DNA of 64,000 nt from SHZI01 sp041396045 (GTDB lineage Bacteria > Pseudomonadota > Gammaproteobacteria > Steroidobacterales > GCA-2729495). Both the position numbers and the translations under genes were made by a program. Shown here one piece after another: positions 54,422 through 64,000 of the stretch. Each line of letters begins with the position of its first letter. The first letter of the stretch is position 1. Location of the stretch: assembly GCA_041396045.1 (NCBI GenBank), contig JAWKZI010000001.1:62001-126000 (forward strand), written 5' to 3'. Below the pieces are notes generated by a model. It was not told where the DNA came from and did no database searches. It saw nothing but the letters and a program-made list of their open reading frames with translations.

Positions 54422-56038
54422 TCAGCCGCGCAGGATCTCGCGGGCGGCATTATGACCGGGCGCCCCGGTCACCCCGCCGCCCGGGTGGGCCCCGGACCCA
54501 CAGAGATACAAGCCCTTGATCGGCGTCCGATAGTCACCATAACCCAGTGCCGGCCGCGCGGCCCAGAGCTGGTCCAGACCCAGGGCGCCGTGGAAAATAT
54601 CGCCGCCACTGAGACCAAAGCGCTCCTCCAGATCCAGCGGCGACAGTGCCAGCCGACCAACAATGCTGGACCGGAAATTTGGTGCATGGCGGGTGACCGT
54701 ATCGATGATGAGTTCGGCAGCCTCGTCGCCGGCATCGTGCCAGCTACGACCGTCGGGCAGCTGGTAGTCGAAGTGCTGACAAAAGAGACTCGCCACATGG
54801 GCGCCGGGCGGCGCCAGACTATAGTCGAGCATTGAGGGAATGAGCATCTCCACCACGGGCTCGCGTGACATGCCCTGGAGCCGCGCATCAGCAAAAGCGC
54901 GATCCATATAAGAGAGTGAAGGCCCGATGATGATACCGGCGGCCAGATGACCGTTGCTGGATCGGGCTGGGGCTGACCGCCCGCCATCCGGTCTGTAAGC
55001 GAACCGCGGCAACTCCGACAAGGCCACATTCATCCGGAAGCTGGCCGAATTGCAACGCCAGGTTTCGATATGTGCCACAAAATCCGCCGGCAGGGTTGAC
55101 CTCTCGATGAGCTTGAGAAACAGGAGCTTCGGTCCGATGTTGGCCGCCACCCGCCCGGCCTCGACGATCCGGCCACTGGCCAGTTCAAGCCCGGTAACAC
55201 GCCCGGCGCGTGTCAGTACACGCTGCACCGGCGACTCCAGCTCGATGTGCACACCCAGCCGTTCTGCCTCGCGCGCCATGGCCTGGGTGATCGCCCCCAT
55301 GCCGCCGACTGCATGACCCCACACACCTGATTTGCCATTGACCTCGCCGAAAGCGTGATGCAGCAGCACGTAGGCACTGCCCGGTGTGTAAGGGCTGGCA
55401 TAGTTGCCCACTACGGCGTCGAAGCCAAATAGCGCCTTGATCGGGTCGCTTTCAAACCAGTGATCAAGCAGTTCACCCGCACTGCGGGTGAACATGGCGT
55501 GGATCTCCCGCTGCACCGGCAGCGACAAAGCCCGAAACTCGCGGCCGAACGACAGCGCACTCCACAGATCGCGCAGCCGATGCACATCGGTGGGTGGCGT
55601 CTTGAGGAGCATGCTGCGCAACAAGCCGACAGCCCGATCGAGCATTGCGTAGTAGTCCGGCAGCCGTTCGGCATCGCGGCTGGAGAAACGTTTCAGCTCT
55701 TTCACGGTGGCCGCGATGCCGGGGCCGGCGCAGAAACCATCCCCGTCCGCCAGCGGCACAAAATTCTGCACAGGCCTTTCCAGTATCTGCAGCCCATGTT
55801 CGGCCAGGCGCAGATCGCGGATCACAGCCGAATTCAGCAGGCTGACCGTGTAGCTGGCCGTCGAATTGCGGAATCCGGGGTGAAATTCTTCGGTGACGGC
55901 AGCGCCCCCGAAAAGGTGCCGGCGCTCGAACATCGCCACCTTCAGCCCGGCTCTGGCCAGATAGCAGGCACAGGTCAAACCGTTGTGGCCGGCGCCAATG
56001 ATGAGAACGTCGTAGCGGCGAGCGGGAAGCTGCGGCAA
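54422..56038 (-). CDS. FAD-dependent oxidoreductase, PYROXD2/CrtI-like
   Basis: 538 residues. The N-terminal FAD-binding Rossmann motif (DVLIIGAGHNGLTCACYLAR) and the C-terminal GLYLCGSGAHPGGGVTGAPG are characteristic of the phytoene-desaturase superfamily, in its PYROXD2-like branch rather than true CrtI. No other carotenoid genes are nearby. The substrate is unknown. The gene is bracketed by the two REPIN-like repeats and is the only gene between them. Confidence 0.88.
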   Translation of the reverse strand: MPQLPARRYDVLIIGAGHNGLTCACYLARAGLKVAMFERRHLFGGAAVTEEFHPGFRNSTASYTVSLLNSAVIRDLRLAEHGLQILERPVQNFVPLADGDGFCAGPGIAATVKELKRFSSRDAERLPDYYAMLDRAVGLLRSMLLKTPPTDVHRLRDLWSALSFGREFRALSLPVQREIHAMFTRSAGELLDHWFESDPIKALFGFDAVVGNYASPYTPGSAYVLLHHAFGEVNGKSGVWGHAVGGMGAITQAMAREAERLGVHIELESPVQRVLTRAGRVTGLELASGRIVEAGRVAANIGPKLLFLKLIERSTLPADFVAHIETWRCNSASFRMNVALSELPRFAYRPDGGRSAPARSSNGHLAAGIIIGPSLSYMDRAFADARLQGMSREPVVEMLIPSMLDYSLAPPGAHVASLFCQHFDYQLPDGRSWHDAGDEAAELIIDTVTRHAPNFRSSIVGRLALSPLDLEERFGLSGGDIFHGALGLDQLWAARPALGYGDYRTPIKGLYLCGSGAHPGGGVTGAPGHNAAREILRG

Positions 56039-56063
56039 AACTGGCGCCCTTTTCTGTCGCGGA

Positions 56064-56141
56064 AAAAGGGGACGCTACCCTTTTCCGCCCCTTTTCTGTC
56101 GCGATCTGCCGTGAGACGGGAAAAGGGTAGCGTCCCCTTTT
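56064..56141. repeat. REPIN-like inverted repeat, copy 2
   Basis: Two 21-bp perfect inverted arms (left arm starts AAAAGGGGACGC) separated by about 36 bases. The arms are identical to the core of copy 1, while the spacer differs. It occupies the gap between the oxidoreductase start and ppc, so it may lie in one or both promoters. A partial extra CCCCTTTTCTGTCGCG unit sits in the spacer. Confidence 0.8.
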
Positions 56142-56167
56142 CTGTCGACTAAGATACGCGTCATATC

Positions 56168-58922
56168 ATGCCGTCTACTCCCGTACCTGCAAGCCCCTCA
56201 CCCGACGAGAAGCGCGTCGATATCCAGTTCGCCGCCAAGGACGCCGGCCTGCGCAAGGATGTCCATGATCTGGGCCTGATCGTCGGACAGCTACTGGACG
56301 ATCAGGGCGGCGCAGCGCTGTTTGGCCGGGTAGAGCTGGCGCGCCGGGCAGCAATCGACGCCCGGGAAGGCAATCCGGAGGGCGTGGCCCAACTCGAAAC
56401 GCTGGTTGCTTCGCTGTCGCCAGGTGACTCCCAGGACTTTATCCGGGCGTTCTCCACGTATTTTCTGGCGGTAAACCTCGCTGAAACCGTACACCGCATC
56501 CGGCGCCAGCGACACTACCTGCGGGAAGGACTGCATCGCCAGCCGGGCGGGCTTGAAGACACCTTCTTCGAGCTCAAGGCGTCCGGCGTCACGCTGGAGG
56601 AAGTGCAGAACGCCCTGGGGACCCTGCGAGTGGACCAGGTGCTAACCGCACATCCCACCGAGCCTACCCGCCGGACGATCCTGCGCCGACAGCAGGATAT
56701 TGTGCGACGACTGATCGACATGCAGAACATGGCGCTTTCACCACGCGAGCTGTCCGCAGATCTCGAGAACATCCGCGCCGACATCACCGTTATCTGGCAA
56801 ACCGAGGAGCATCCGCCGGGCGCCCGCACTATCGCCGCAGAACACGAGCAGATGCTGTTCTTCCTGACCGACTCCATCTACAGGGTCATGCCAACGGTCT
56901 ATCAGCGGATGGAATCCGCACTTGAAGCGGTCTGGGGCAAAGGTGCCGCAGCGATCAGATTGCCGGTGATGGTGCGCATGGCGTCGTGGATCGGCGGGGA
57001 CATGGTCGGCCGCAGTGAGATTACCGCGCGCACGATCCGCGAGACGCTGGCTCGCCAATGCGCTCTGGTTCTCGACCTGTACCATCGCGATTGCCGGGAC
57101 CTGGCTGAAAAACTCAGCCAGAGCACGAGCAGGGTCGGTACATCAGCCGCCCTCACCGAACGCATCCGGATGTATTCGGGCCACTTCCCCAACGCCCTGG
57201 GCATTACCCCGGTGCGCCATCGGGAGATGCCCTACCGGGTTTTTCTGCGGCTGGTCATGGCTCGCTTGCAAGCGACCTACAGCGAGGGCATCTATCCCTA
57301 CAACGCCGCCGAAGAGCTGGCCGAAGACCTGGGCCTTATTGCCGACAGCCTGGATGCAAACCGCGGACAGCATGCCGGCCTGTTTGCCGTGCGCCGCCTG
57401 TTGCGCCGGATCGATACCTTCGGCTTTCACTTCGTCACCCTGGACATACGTCAGGAGGCACTGGTCAACCGACGGGTCATCGGACGGTATCTCGACGAAC
57501 CCGACTGGATGGAGCAGACCTCGGCCTATCGCCTGGAACGCCTGCGTCGTGCGCTGGCCGACAACGAATCACCCGCTGGCGAGCTCGACAATGAAGCGAA
57601 GCGCACCATCGCCATTTTCGAGGCCATTGCCTTCTGTCGCCGCCGATATGGAGAGCGGGCGATCGGGCCGTACATCATCAGCATGGCCGAAGGGGTCGAC
57701 GACGTCTTGTCGGTATTGCTGCTGGCCCAGTGGGGCGAACTGCGCAGCACAGCAGCACGATTCCGCTGGATATCGCGCCGGCCTTCGAAACCATGCATGG
57801 CCTGGAGGGTGCTGCCACCCTGATGGAACAACTCTATGCCGAGCCGATCTACCGTCAGCATCTGGATACGCTGGGCAGGCATCAAACTGCCATGCCGGGC
57901 ATTGCCGACCACAATGTGGAAAGCGACCTGGTCTCGGCGCGCTGGGCCTTGCTGAAAACCCAGCGACAGCTACTGGATAGTGCGCGGCTGCTGATGTCTC
58001 GCTTGGCCTGTTCCATGGTCGCGGCGGTGCCATCGGTGCCGGCGGGGGCAAGGCTCACGTGGAAATTCGCTGTGCGCCGGCCGGCGCCGTCAAAGGTGGC
58101 GTGCGCGTGATCGAACAGGGCGAGCAACTGGCCAGCAAGTACGGCGTGCGGGCCATCACCCTGCGCGCCTTCGACCAGGCTCTCGCTGCTGGCGTACGCA
58201 GCCTGGTTCGACCCGGTGGGCCACCGGCTACCGCGGGACATGCGGACTGGGAAGCCGCCATGCAGGTAATGGCGGCGACATCCCGACGGCATTATCAGGA
58301 TCTGGTGATGAAGTCTCCCGGCTTCTCCAACTACTACCGGCTGGCCACGCCCGCCGATGTGATCGAGCGCATGCGACGCGGCTCCGGCCCTGAAGCTCGC
58401 CTGGCCGCTGGCCTGCTGGCTGCCGCCGGTACGGCGCCATGGGTCTTCGCCTGGACCCAGACCAGGAACATGCTGCCCGGCTGGTTTGGCTTTGGTGCAG
58501 GTCTTGAGAAGGCCCTGGAACAGTTCGGCGACGGGCTTCTGCAGGACATGCACAACGGCTGGTATTTCTTCCGCACTCTGGTTGGCGATGTGGAAACCGC
58601 ATTGGCCAAGAGCGATCTCAGCGTGGCCGTGCGTTACTCGGCGCTGGGTGGCGAACTGCATGAGCGCTTCTTCGGCCGGATCACGGACGAATTCGAACGC
58701 ACGACGGCAGTTGTCCTGCGCGTGAAGCAGCAACAGGTATTGCTTGAGCAAAACAGCACGCTCCGCCGGTCGATTCGCCTGCGCAATCCCTATGTTGATC
58801 CCATGAGCGTATTGCAGGTAAGCCTGTTGCGGCGCTGGAGGGAATCGGGCGACGAGGAACAGTTCAATGCCCTCACCGCCAGCGTGAACGGCATCGCGCG
58901 CGGCCTGCAGGACACCGGTTAG
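56168..58922 (+). pseudogene. ppc: Phosphoenolpyruvate carboxylase, frameshifted, altered catalytic motif
   Basis: About 917 residues when two missing bases (near 57752 and 57983) are restored. Family motifs are present: LTAHPTEPTRRT with the catalytic His, and FHGRGGAIGAGGG. The motif expected as GYSDSNKDSG reads GIADHNVESD, so the conserved active-site Lys is Val. The C-terminus ends in the usual NGIARGLQDTG. It fixes bicarbonate onto PEP to make oxaloacetate. As sequenced it is broken; see the finding. Confidence 0.85.
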
Positions 58923-59011
58923 CTACTGACTGGTGGATAGCAGCGCTGCGGGTTGCTGATGATCGAAGCGACTGTGTAGGATCGGGCGATCGCCTCGATC
59001 CGGAGTCGCGC

Positions 59012-59728
59012 ATGCTGTCTTATCTGTTCCTTGCCTATGCCGTGGCACACCTTGGCATCTGGCTCTGGGGCTGGAAGCTCTGGGCGCAGACCGGTCGGCC
59101 AGTGGCTCTGCTGCTGGTCCTGGTGGGCGGAACACTGCTCTTTTACGACAACTTCCGCATCGGCATTGGCCGGTTCGTCGGCGAGGGTGATCTGCTTTAC
59201 TACCTGTCGGTGCCGGCTTTCGCCTGGCACTGGTCACTGCTGCCGCTGCTGGTGATTGCCGCCGGCTCCATCGCCCGGCTGGCCGGGCTCCGCTGGTCGC
59301 TGAACCTCCTGGTGATGGGTGCCTTCTGTGTAGTCGCGGTGGCGCTGAGCGCCCATGACATCCCCAAAATTTTCAGCATGGAGTTGTACCCTGTGTGTCT
59401 GGCCGACACGCTGCGCTACTCAACCTCCGTGCGGGCCGGCCAGCTCTGTCCCGGTGGCGAAATCATCCTGCGGGGGGAAGGCGGGCCACTGGTTGCCATC
59501 ATCACCAACGTGATTGTGCTTGCCGTGGGAATGGCCCTGTGGATTCAGCGACGCTGGCCCTGGCTGGCGGTCGGTGCCGGGCTGATGTTCATCGCTGCCG
59601 GTGCCTTCGCTCGCCATCCCTACAGCCTGGCAATCGCCAACGTGGGTGAAATCTGCATCACGCTGGGCCTGATCACCACTTGCGCGCACTTCGCCCGGTT
59701 GAAGCAAAAGGTGGTTGCTCAGCCGTAG
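59012..59728 (+). CDS. Multi-pass membrane protein, unknown
   Basis: 238 residues with about six predicted helices (from residue 5) and a loop with two Cys between helices 4 and 5. It has no catalytic motif that I recognise. The gene follows ppc by about 90 bases, possibly on its own promoter. It overlaps the end of the convergent Nudix gene by ten bases. No function proposed. Confidence 0.75.
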   Translation: MLSYLFLAYAVAHLGIWLWGWKLWAQTGRPVALLLVLVGGTLLFYDNFRIGIGRFVGEGDLLYYLSVPAFAWHWSLLPLLVIAAGSIARLAGLRWSLNLLVMGAFCVVAVALSAHDIPKIFSMELYPVCLADTLRYSTSVRAGQLCPGGEIILRGEGGPLVAIITNVIVLAVGMALWIQRRWPWLAVGAGLMFIAAGAFARHPYSLAIANVGEICITLGLITTCAHFARLKQKVVAQP

Positions 59729-60147
59729 TCGGCGAGTTGGGCCTCAACCCAGTCGAGCACCCCGGCGACTCGTGGTGAGGCAAGCTTGCGCGCCTGATTC
59801 AGCGACAGCCACCGGAATTCACTGTGCTCGGGGCGACCGGTATCAGGACTGGGCAACAACTCGACTTTTACCTGGTTCGTTCGCGCCAGGTAGTAACGGG
59901 CAATCTTGCCGCGGTTGTAGGGGCCCGTGTCGATATGTATATCGCCCCACGGAAACTCCAGATCAGCGATACCGGACTCTTCCCGCACTTCGCGCAATGC
60001 GGTCTGCTTCGACGTTTCTTCGGCTTCCATCAGCCCTTTGGGGAAATCCCAGTGACGGAAAACCCGTAGCATCAGCACGCGCGGGCCTGCCGGTGTCTCT
60101 CTCAGGATCACGGCACCGCATGACATGACTTTGACAGACCCGGTCAA
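59719..60147 (-). CDS. Nudix hydrolase
   Basis: 142 residues. The Nudix box is clear (GLMEAEETSKQTALREVREE then SGI), with HWDFPKG before it and a C-terminal SEFRWLSL. Resembles dinucleoside tetraphosphate hydrolases of the AP4A type. Its ATG overlaps the stop of ybbP. Confidence 0.88.
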   Translation of the reverse strand: MTGSVKVMSCGAVILRETPAGPRVLMLRVFRHWDFPKGLMEAEETSKQTALREVREESGIADLEFPWGDIHIDTGPYNRGKIARYYLARTNQVKVELLPSPDTGRPEHSEFRWLSLNQARKLASPRVAGVLDWVEAQLADYG

Positions 60148-62657
60148 ATCTCGCGCAACACGGTAACCGGCGGCTCACTCACGGCCCGCCGCGTGGCCAG
60201 CGTGCCGGTAAGTCCAACGATCAACGCGCCCATGGCCAGTCCCAATGGCCACAACAGCGGACTGACGGTGTACTGGAGCTTGAAGACATAGGTGGCCAGA
60301 CCCCAGCCGAGGAGCGTGGCGCCAATCGCCGCCAGCACACCGGCCAGGCCACCCAGGGTGACAAACTCGACTGCCACGCCTTGCAGGATCTTGCGGCGTG
60401 AAGCGCCCAGCGTGTGCAGAATCGCGCTCTCGAAGCGTCGTTCATCACGGGTGAGCTGAATGGCGGCAAGCAGAACCACGACACCCGCCAGCAGCGTGAA
60501 CAGAAACACATACTGAACGGCCAGCGAGGCCTTCTCGATGACAGCCCGGACCTGAGCCAGAACGAGGTCCAGATCAAGCACCGTCACGCCGGGAAACTGG
60601 CGAACCAGCTGACTCAGGACTTGTACGCGGTCACGCGGCACAAACACACTGGCCAGATAGGTCTGGGGCAGTTCAGCGGCAATACCTGGCGACAGCACCA
60701 CATAGAAGTTCGGCTGGAAGGAATCCCACTCGATGGTACGCAGGCTGGTGATCGGCGCCTTGATGTCTTCGCCAGCCACGTTGAAAGTCAGTGTGTCGCC
60801 AATGCCGACTCCGAGGTTGCCGGCCATATCGGCATCCAGCGAAAACTGCATGGGGCCTGCATAGTCTGCCCCCCACCAGTGCCCGGCACTGATCTTGTTG
60901 CTCGCTGGCAGGCTGTCGGTCCAGGTCAGATTGGCTTCACGCTGCAGAAAGGCAGCACCCTGTGCGTTGGCGACCTTGTAGTCTTTTACCGGCACGCCAT
61001 TCACGCCGGTCAGGCGCCCGCGAATCAGCGGCAGCGCAAAGGGTTCCTGCCCCACTTCCTGTCTGAAGAATTCACGGAGCCCGGCCAACTGTTCCGGCTC
61101 GATATTGATCATGAACTGATTGGGCGCATTGGCGGGCACCGTCTGCTCCCAGGTTTGCAGGATGTCGTTGCGGACCACACCCAGCAGCAGCAGCACCATC
61201 AGGCTCAAACCAAAGGCCACGATCTGCACAACGCTTTCGCCACCGCGACGCGCGATGTTGGCCAGACCATAGCGCCAGGCGATACCAGCGGCACCACGAA
61301 AGCGGCGTAGGAGTGCGACCAGCAACCAGCCCAAACCGGCCGACACACCGGCGGTCGCTACCAGCCCGCCAGCAATCAGTGCCAGCAACAGCGGATCGCG
61401 GACGATGACCAGCACCAGAGCGGCTATGGCCAACAGCGCCACACCGTAAGTGATGAAGCTGCCAAGCTGGGGTGGCGGCAGATCCTTGCGCAGCACCCGC
61501 AGCGGCGGCGTCTTGCCGACACTGACCAGATGCGGCAGGGCAAACCCGATCACGACGGTTGCTGCCGTCAGCACACCCAGCAGAAAGGGTTGCCCCGAGG
61601 CCGGCGGCAACACGAAACCGACGAATTCAGCCGTGATCCGCTCCAGGCCATACTGGGCCCCGTAGCCCAGCGCAACGCCAAGGACGGAAGTCAGCAGGAT
61701 CACCAGCAGCAGTTCGATCAGCGCGACGGCAACCACAAAGCCCTGGGTTGCACCCAGCGTTTTGAACAACGCCACATTGTCCAGATGTCGCAAGGCATAA
61801 CGCCGCGCCGCCATCGCGGCGGCGACCGCCGCCAGGATCACCGTGACCAGCGATGCCAGGGCCAGAAAACGCTGTGCGCGGTCGATCGCTGCATTGATCT
61901 GCTCACCGGCATCTTCGCGGCCGCGCAGGCTTTCGTCAGCGCGCAACTGCGGCTCCAGAGCTTTGCGAAAACGGGCGATCAACGCTTCACTGCCCGCATA
62001 CATCTGGTGATAGGTCACGCGGCTGCCAGGCTTCACCACCCCAAATTCGGGTACATCAGCCAGATTCACCATCAGACCGGGCGCCAGATTGACGAAGCCC
62101 AGACTCTGATCGGGTTTGTACTGCAGGACGCGCGTGATCCGTAACGACTTCTCACCGACCTTGACACTGTCGCCTACCGACAGGCCCAGGCGGCCCAGCA
62201 AGCCCGGCTCGGCCCAGGCTTCTCCCTGCGCGGGGATGCCGGTCGCCGGTCGGCTGTTGCCAAAGAGCGTATCGGCCACGGTCAACTCGCCACGCAACGG
62301 GTACCGGTCACTGACGGCATCGATGCCGGCGAGCGCGGTTTGGTCACCGGACAACACCACAGTGGGAAAGCTGAGGGTCTGTGCCGTTTCCAGACCCATT
62401 GCCGCGGCCTCGGCCAGATAGCGGGCCGGCAGCGGCGTCGCTGCCCGCAGCACCAGATCGGCGGCAAGCACCTGGCTGGCCTGTTCCTTCATGGCGCCGC
62501 CAACGCGGTCGGTAAAAAAGCTGACGGCCGTCATGGCAGTCACCGCCACGACAATGGCTGCCAGCAGAATCGAGAGTTCACCGGCGCGCAGATCGCGGCC
62601 AAATGCACGCCAGGCGAAGCGCAGGGTTTTCAAGCAGTGCAACTCATGTGGCGACAC
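60144..62657 (-). CDS. ybbP: ABC exporter permease, FtsX/YbbP type
   Basis: 837 residues with about ten predicted helices: an N-terminal helix, a large periplasmic domain (residues about 40-240), then FtsX-type bundles in both halves. Pairs with the ATPase encoded just upstream (YbbA), whose 3' end overlaps its start. The substrate of YbbAP exporters is not firmly known; the tesA-ybbAP neighbourhood is conserved in gammaproteobacteria. Confidence 0.9.
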   Translation of the reverse strand: MSPHELHCLKTLRFAWRAFGRDLRAGELSILLAAIVVAVTAMTAVSFFTDRVGGAMKEQASQVLAADLVLRAATPLPARYLAEAAAMGLETAQTLSFPTVVLSGDQTALAGIDAVSDRYPLRGELTVADTLFGNSRPATGIPAQGEAWAEPGLLGRLGLSVGDSVKVGEKSLRITRVLQYKPDQSLGFVNLAPGLMVNLADVPEFGVVKPGSRVTYHQMYAGSEALIARFRKALEPQLRADESLRGREDAGEQINAAIDRAQRFLALASLVTVILAAVAAAMAARRYALRHLDNVALFKTLGATQGFVVAVALIELLLVILLTSVLGVALGYGAQYGLERITAEFVGFVLPPASGQPFLLGVLTAATVVIGFALPHLVSVGKTPPLRVLRKDLPPPQLGSFITYGVALLAIAALVLVIVRDPLLLALIAGGLVATAGVSAGLGWLLVALLRRFRGAAGIAWRYGLANIARRGGESVVQIVAFGLSLMVLLLLGVVRNDILQTWEQTVPANAPNQFMINIEPEQLAGLREFFRQEVGQEPFALPLIRGRLTGVNGVPVKDYKVANAQGAAFLQREANLTWTDSLPASNKISAGHWWGADYAGPMQFSLDADMAGNLGVGIGDTLTFNVAGEDIKAPITSLRTIEWDSFQPNFYVVLSPGIAAELPQTYLASVFVPRDRVQVLSQLVRQFPGVTVLDLDLVLAQVRAVIEKASLAVQYVFLFTLLAGVVVLLAAIQLTRDERRFESAILHTLGASRRKILQGVAVEFVTLGGLAGVLAAIGATLLGWGLATYVFKLQYTVSPLLWPLGLAMGALIVGLTGTLATRRAVSEPPVTVLREI

Positions 62658-63357
62658 TGCTGGTGGTCACCGCATCAGCCGACGACAGCCCTGATTCGAG
62701 CCTGCCACCATCAATTTTCAGCGTGCGACTGCAACGCGCGGCAAGTTCCCGTTCGTGAGTCACCAGAACCAGCGTCGTTCGGGCCTGGGCGTTGAGGTCA
62801 AAAAGCAGGCTGCCGATCCGTTCACCGGTCACGCTGTCCAGGTTGCCAGTGGGCTCGTCGGCAAAGAGGATCTCCGGCCGCATCACGAAGGCGCGTGCCA
62901 GAGCCACACGCTGCTGTTCGCCGCCCGACAGTTGTTTGGGGTAGTGACCCAGACGCGCACCCAGCCCGACCGTGTTCAGGGTTTCGCGCGCCAGTGCACT
63001 GGCGCGCGATTCGCCGGCGAGTTCGAGTGGCAGCATGACGTTTTCCAGCGCCGTCAGCGATTGCAGCAGGTGAAAGGACTGAAAGACAAAGCCGACGCTG
63101 CGCGCGCGCAATAGCGCCCGGCCATCCTCGTCGAGTTGTGTCAGTTCTTCACCGCAGAGCCACACTTGCCCGCTGGTAGGGCGATCGAGGCCGGCCAACA
63201 GCGCCAGCAGGGTCGTCTTGCCGGAGCCGGACGGCCCAACCAGGGCCACGGATTCACCGCGCCTGATCTCCAGACTGACATTGTCGAGGATGGTCAGCGT
63301 CCCTTCGGGACTGCTAACCTGCTTCGTTAATCCCGCAGCACGCAGCACTACATCCAT
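62644..63357 (-). CDS. ybbA: ABC transporter ATP-binding protein YbbA
   Basis: 237 residues from ATG 63357. Walker A (VGPSGSGKTTLLALLAGL), signature LSGGEQQRVALARAF and Walker B (ILFADEPTGNLD) are intact, in the LolD/MacB-like branch. It is divergent from tesA and the two start codons overlap head to head, so their 5' regions must lie inside each other's genes. Confidence 0.92.
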   Translation of the reverse strand: MDVVLRAAGLTKQVSSPEGTLTILDNVSLEIRRGESVALVGPSGSGKTTLLALLAGLDRPTSGQVWLCGEELTQLDEDGRALLRARSVGFVFQSFHLLQSLTALENVMLPLELAGESRASALARETLNTVGLGARLGHYPKQLSGGEQQRVALARAFVMRPEILFADEPTGNLDSVTGERIGSLLFDLNAQARTTLVLVTHERELAARCSRTLKIDGGRLESGLSSADAVTTSSVAT

Positions 63358-64000
63358 GGACTTCAACTTCCGGCGATCTGCAAGATCCAGCTTCAAGACC
63401 CGACTACTCGGCGTGCTGGTGTTTATGGCCGTGTCTGCCGCACTGCCCCAGTCGAGCCGGGGCGAAGCAGACCCGATGCAACCCACCGCCGGCATTCAGA
63501 CCCGGACCATTCTGGTGGTGGGCGACAGCCTCAGTGCCGGTCACGGCCTGGACCAGGCGGACGCCTGGGTTACGCTGCTCGGCGAGCGACTTCGCGCTGA
63601 AGGTTACGGCTATGCTGTGGTGAATGCCAGCATCACCGGCGATACGACCACAGGCGGGGCGAAGCGTCTGCCACGGGCACTCGAGGTTCATCGGCCCTCG
63701 ATCGTGATTATCGAACTTGGTGGCAACGATGGCCTGCGGGGCACGCCAGTCGACGTGATCCGGCAAAACCTCTCGACCATGATCGAGGCGTGCCAGCGAT
63801 CCGGTGCCCGCGTCATCCTCGCCGGCATGCAGATTCCGACCAATTATGGGGGGCCCTACACTCAGGCCTTTGCCGCCGTCTATCCCGAACTCGCCAGGGA
63901 ATACCGGGTGGGGCTTGTAAAGTTCTTCCTGAAGGACATCGCTCTCAAGCGGGAACTGTTCCAGGCTGATGGCATTCACCCCAGTGCAGCGGCACAGCCA
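63356..64000 (+). CDS. tesA: TesA-like arylesterase / thioesterase (3' end cut by window edge)
   Basis: About 215 residues visible, incomplete at the window edge. A signal peptide (RLLGVLVFMAVSAALPQSS) precedes an SGNH/GDSL hydrolase domain: nucleophile Ser in VVGDSLSAGHGL, Gly in NASITGDT, Asn in ELGGNDGLRG, and the Asp/His pair in ADGIHPSAA. It is a periplasmic lysophospholipase/acyl-CoA thioesterase I-type enzyme. Start ATG 63356. Confidence 0.94.
   Translation, partial: MDFNFRRSARSSFKTRLLGVLVFMAVSAALPQSSRGEADPMQPTAGIQTRTILVVGDSLSAGHGLDQADAWVTLLGERLRAEGYGYAVVNASITGDTTTGGAKRLPRALEVHRPSIVIIELGGNDGLRGTPVDVIRQNLSTMIEACQRSGARVILAGMQIPTNYGGPYTQAFAAVYPELAREYRVGLVKFFLKDIALKRELFQADGIHPSAAAQP

Overview
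The window is about 64 kb of high-GC DNA from a gammaproteobacterium. Support comes from gene content and order: dapF-DUF484-xerC-hslVU, a SpoU methyltransferase-ubiE-ubiJ-ubiB run, algZ/algR next to hemXY, and comM-ubiK-porin-glnK-amtB. It looks closest to Xanthomonadales/Nevskiales-type bacteria, but I cannot assign a genus from the sequence alone.

Region 1 (about 1.05-20.1 kb) is an integrated mobile element of about 19 kb in the 3' half of a tRNA-Arg(CCG) gene. An intact tRNA lies at the right end (20061-20137) and a 45-nt 3' remnant at the left end (1023-1067). The element has a tyrosine recombinase and repeated TGCACTTA motifs just inside both ends. It carries two metal modules. One is Pb/Fe-type (FTR1 permease with fused cytochrome c, CDF transporter, MerR-family regulator, Met-rich cytochrome) with two MerR-type operators. 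The other is a czcCBA-type heavy-metal RND operon with a PII-like protein. The mobilisation and replication backbone is a frameshifted relaxase, an iteron origin and a frameshifted repA, plus an excisionase-like HTH protein. Next to it is a three-gene TIGR04255 / HicB-like / HicA-like operon, followed by a pRiA4b ORF-3-like gene. A DUF3604 lipoprotein gene lies outside the left end, cut by the window edge.

Region 2 (20.2-32.6 kb) is chromosomal: a Crp/Fnr regulator, a c5-type cytochrome, an orphan VPLPA/PEP-CTERM protein, a damaged comM, ubiK, a nitrogen operon (TorF-like porin-glnK-amtB) behind a good sigma-54 promoter, a DUF4124 protein, an AlgZ/AlgR-type two-component pair, hemX-hemY and an orphan ParA.

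Region 3 (32.7-47.4 kb) holds dapF-DUF484-xerC, a Cys-repeat secreted protein, hslVU, an HAE-type RND efflux pair, a ubiquinone cluster and two small lipoproteins. Region 4 (47.4-54.3 kb) is a complete, tightly coupled trpEGDCFBA operon (minus strand). It is preceded by an unannotated-size leader peptide gene with four Trp codons and an attenuator hairpin. Region 5 (54.3-64 kb) has a PYROXD2/CrtI-like oxidoreductase gene flanked by two near-identical REPIN-like inverted repeats, then ppc, a membrane protein, a Nudix hydrolase, the ybbP/ybbA ABC exporter genes and a divergent tesA cut by the window edge.

Many otherwise well-conserved genes (relaxase, repA, algZ, algR, hemX, trpB, ppc, the Cys-repeat gene) carry one or more single-base frameshifts, often in G or C runs. 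This points to draft-quality sequence as at least part of the cause. comM and ppc additionally have clustered substitutions exactly in catalytic motifs.
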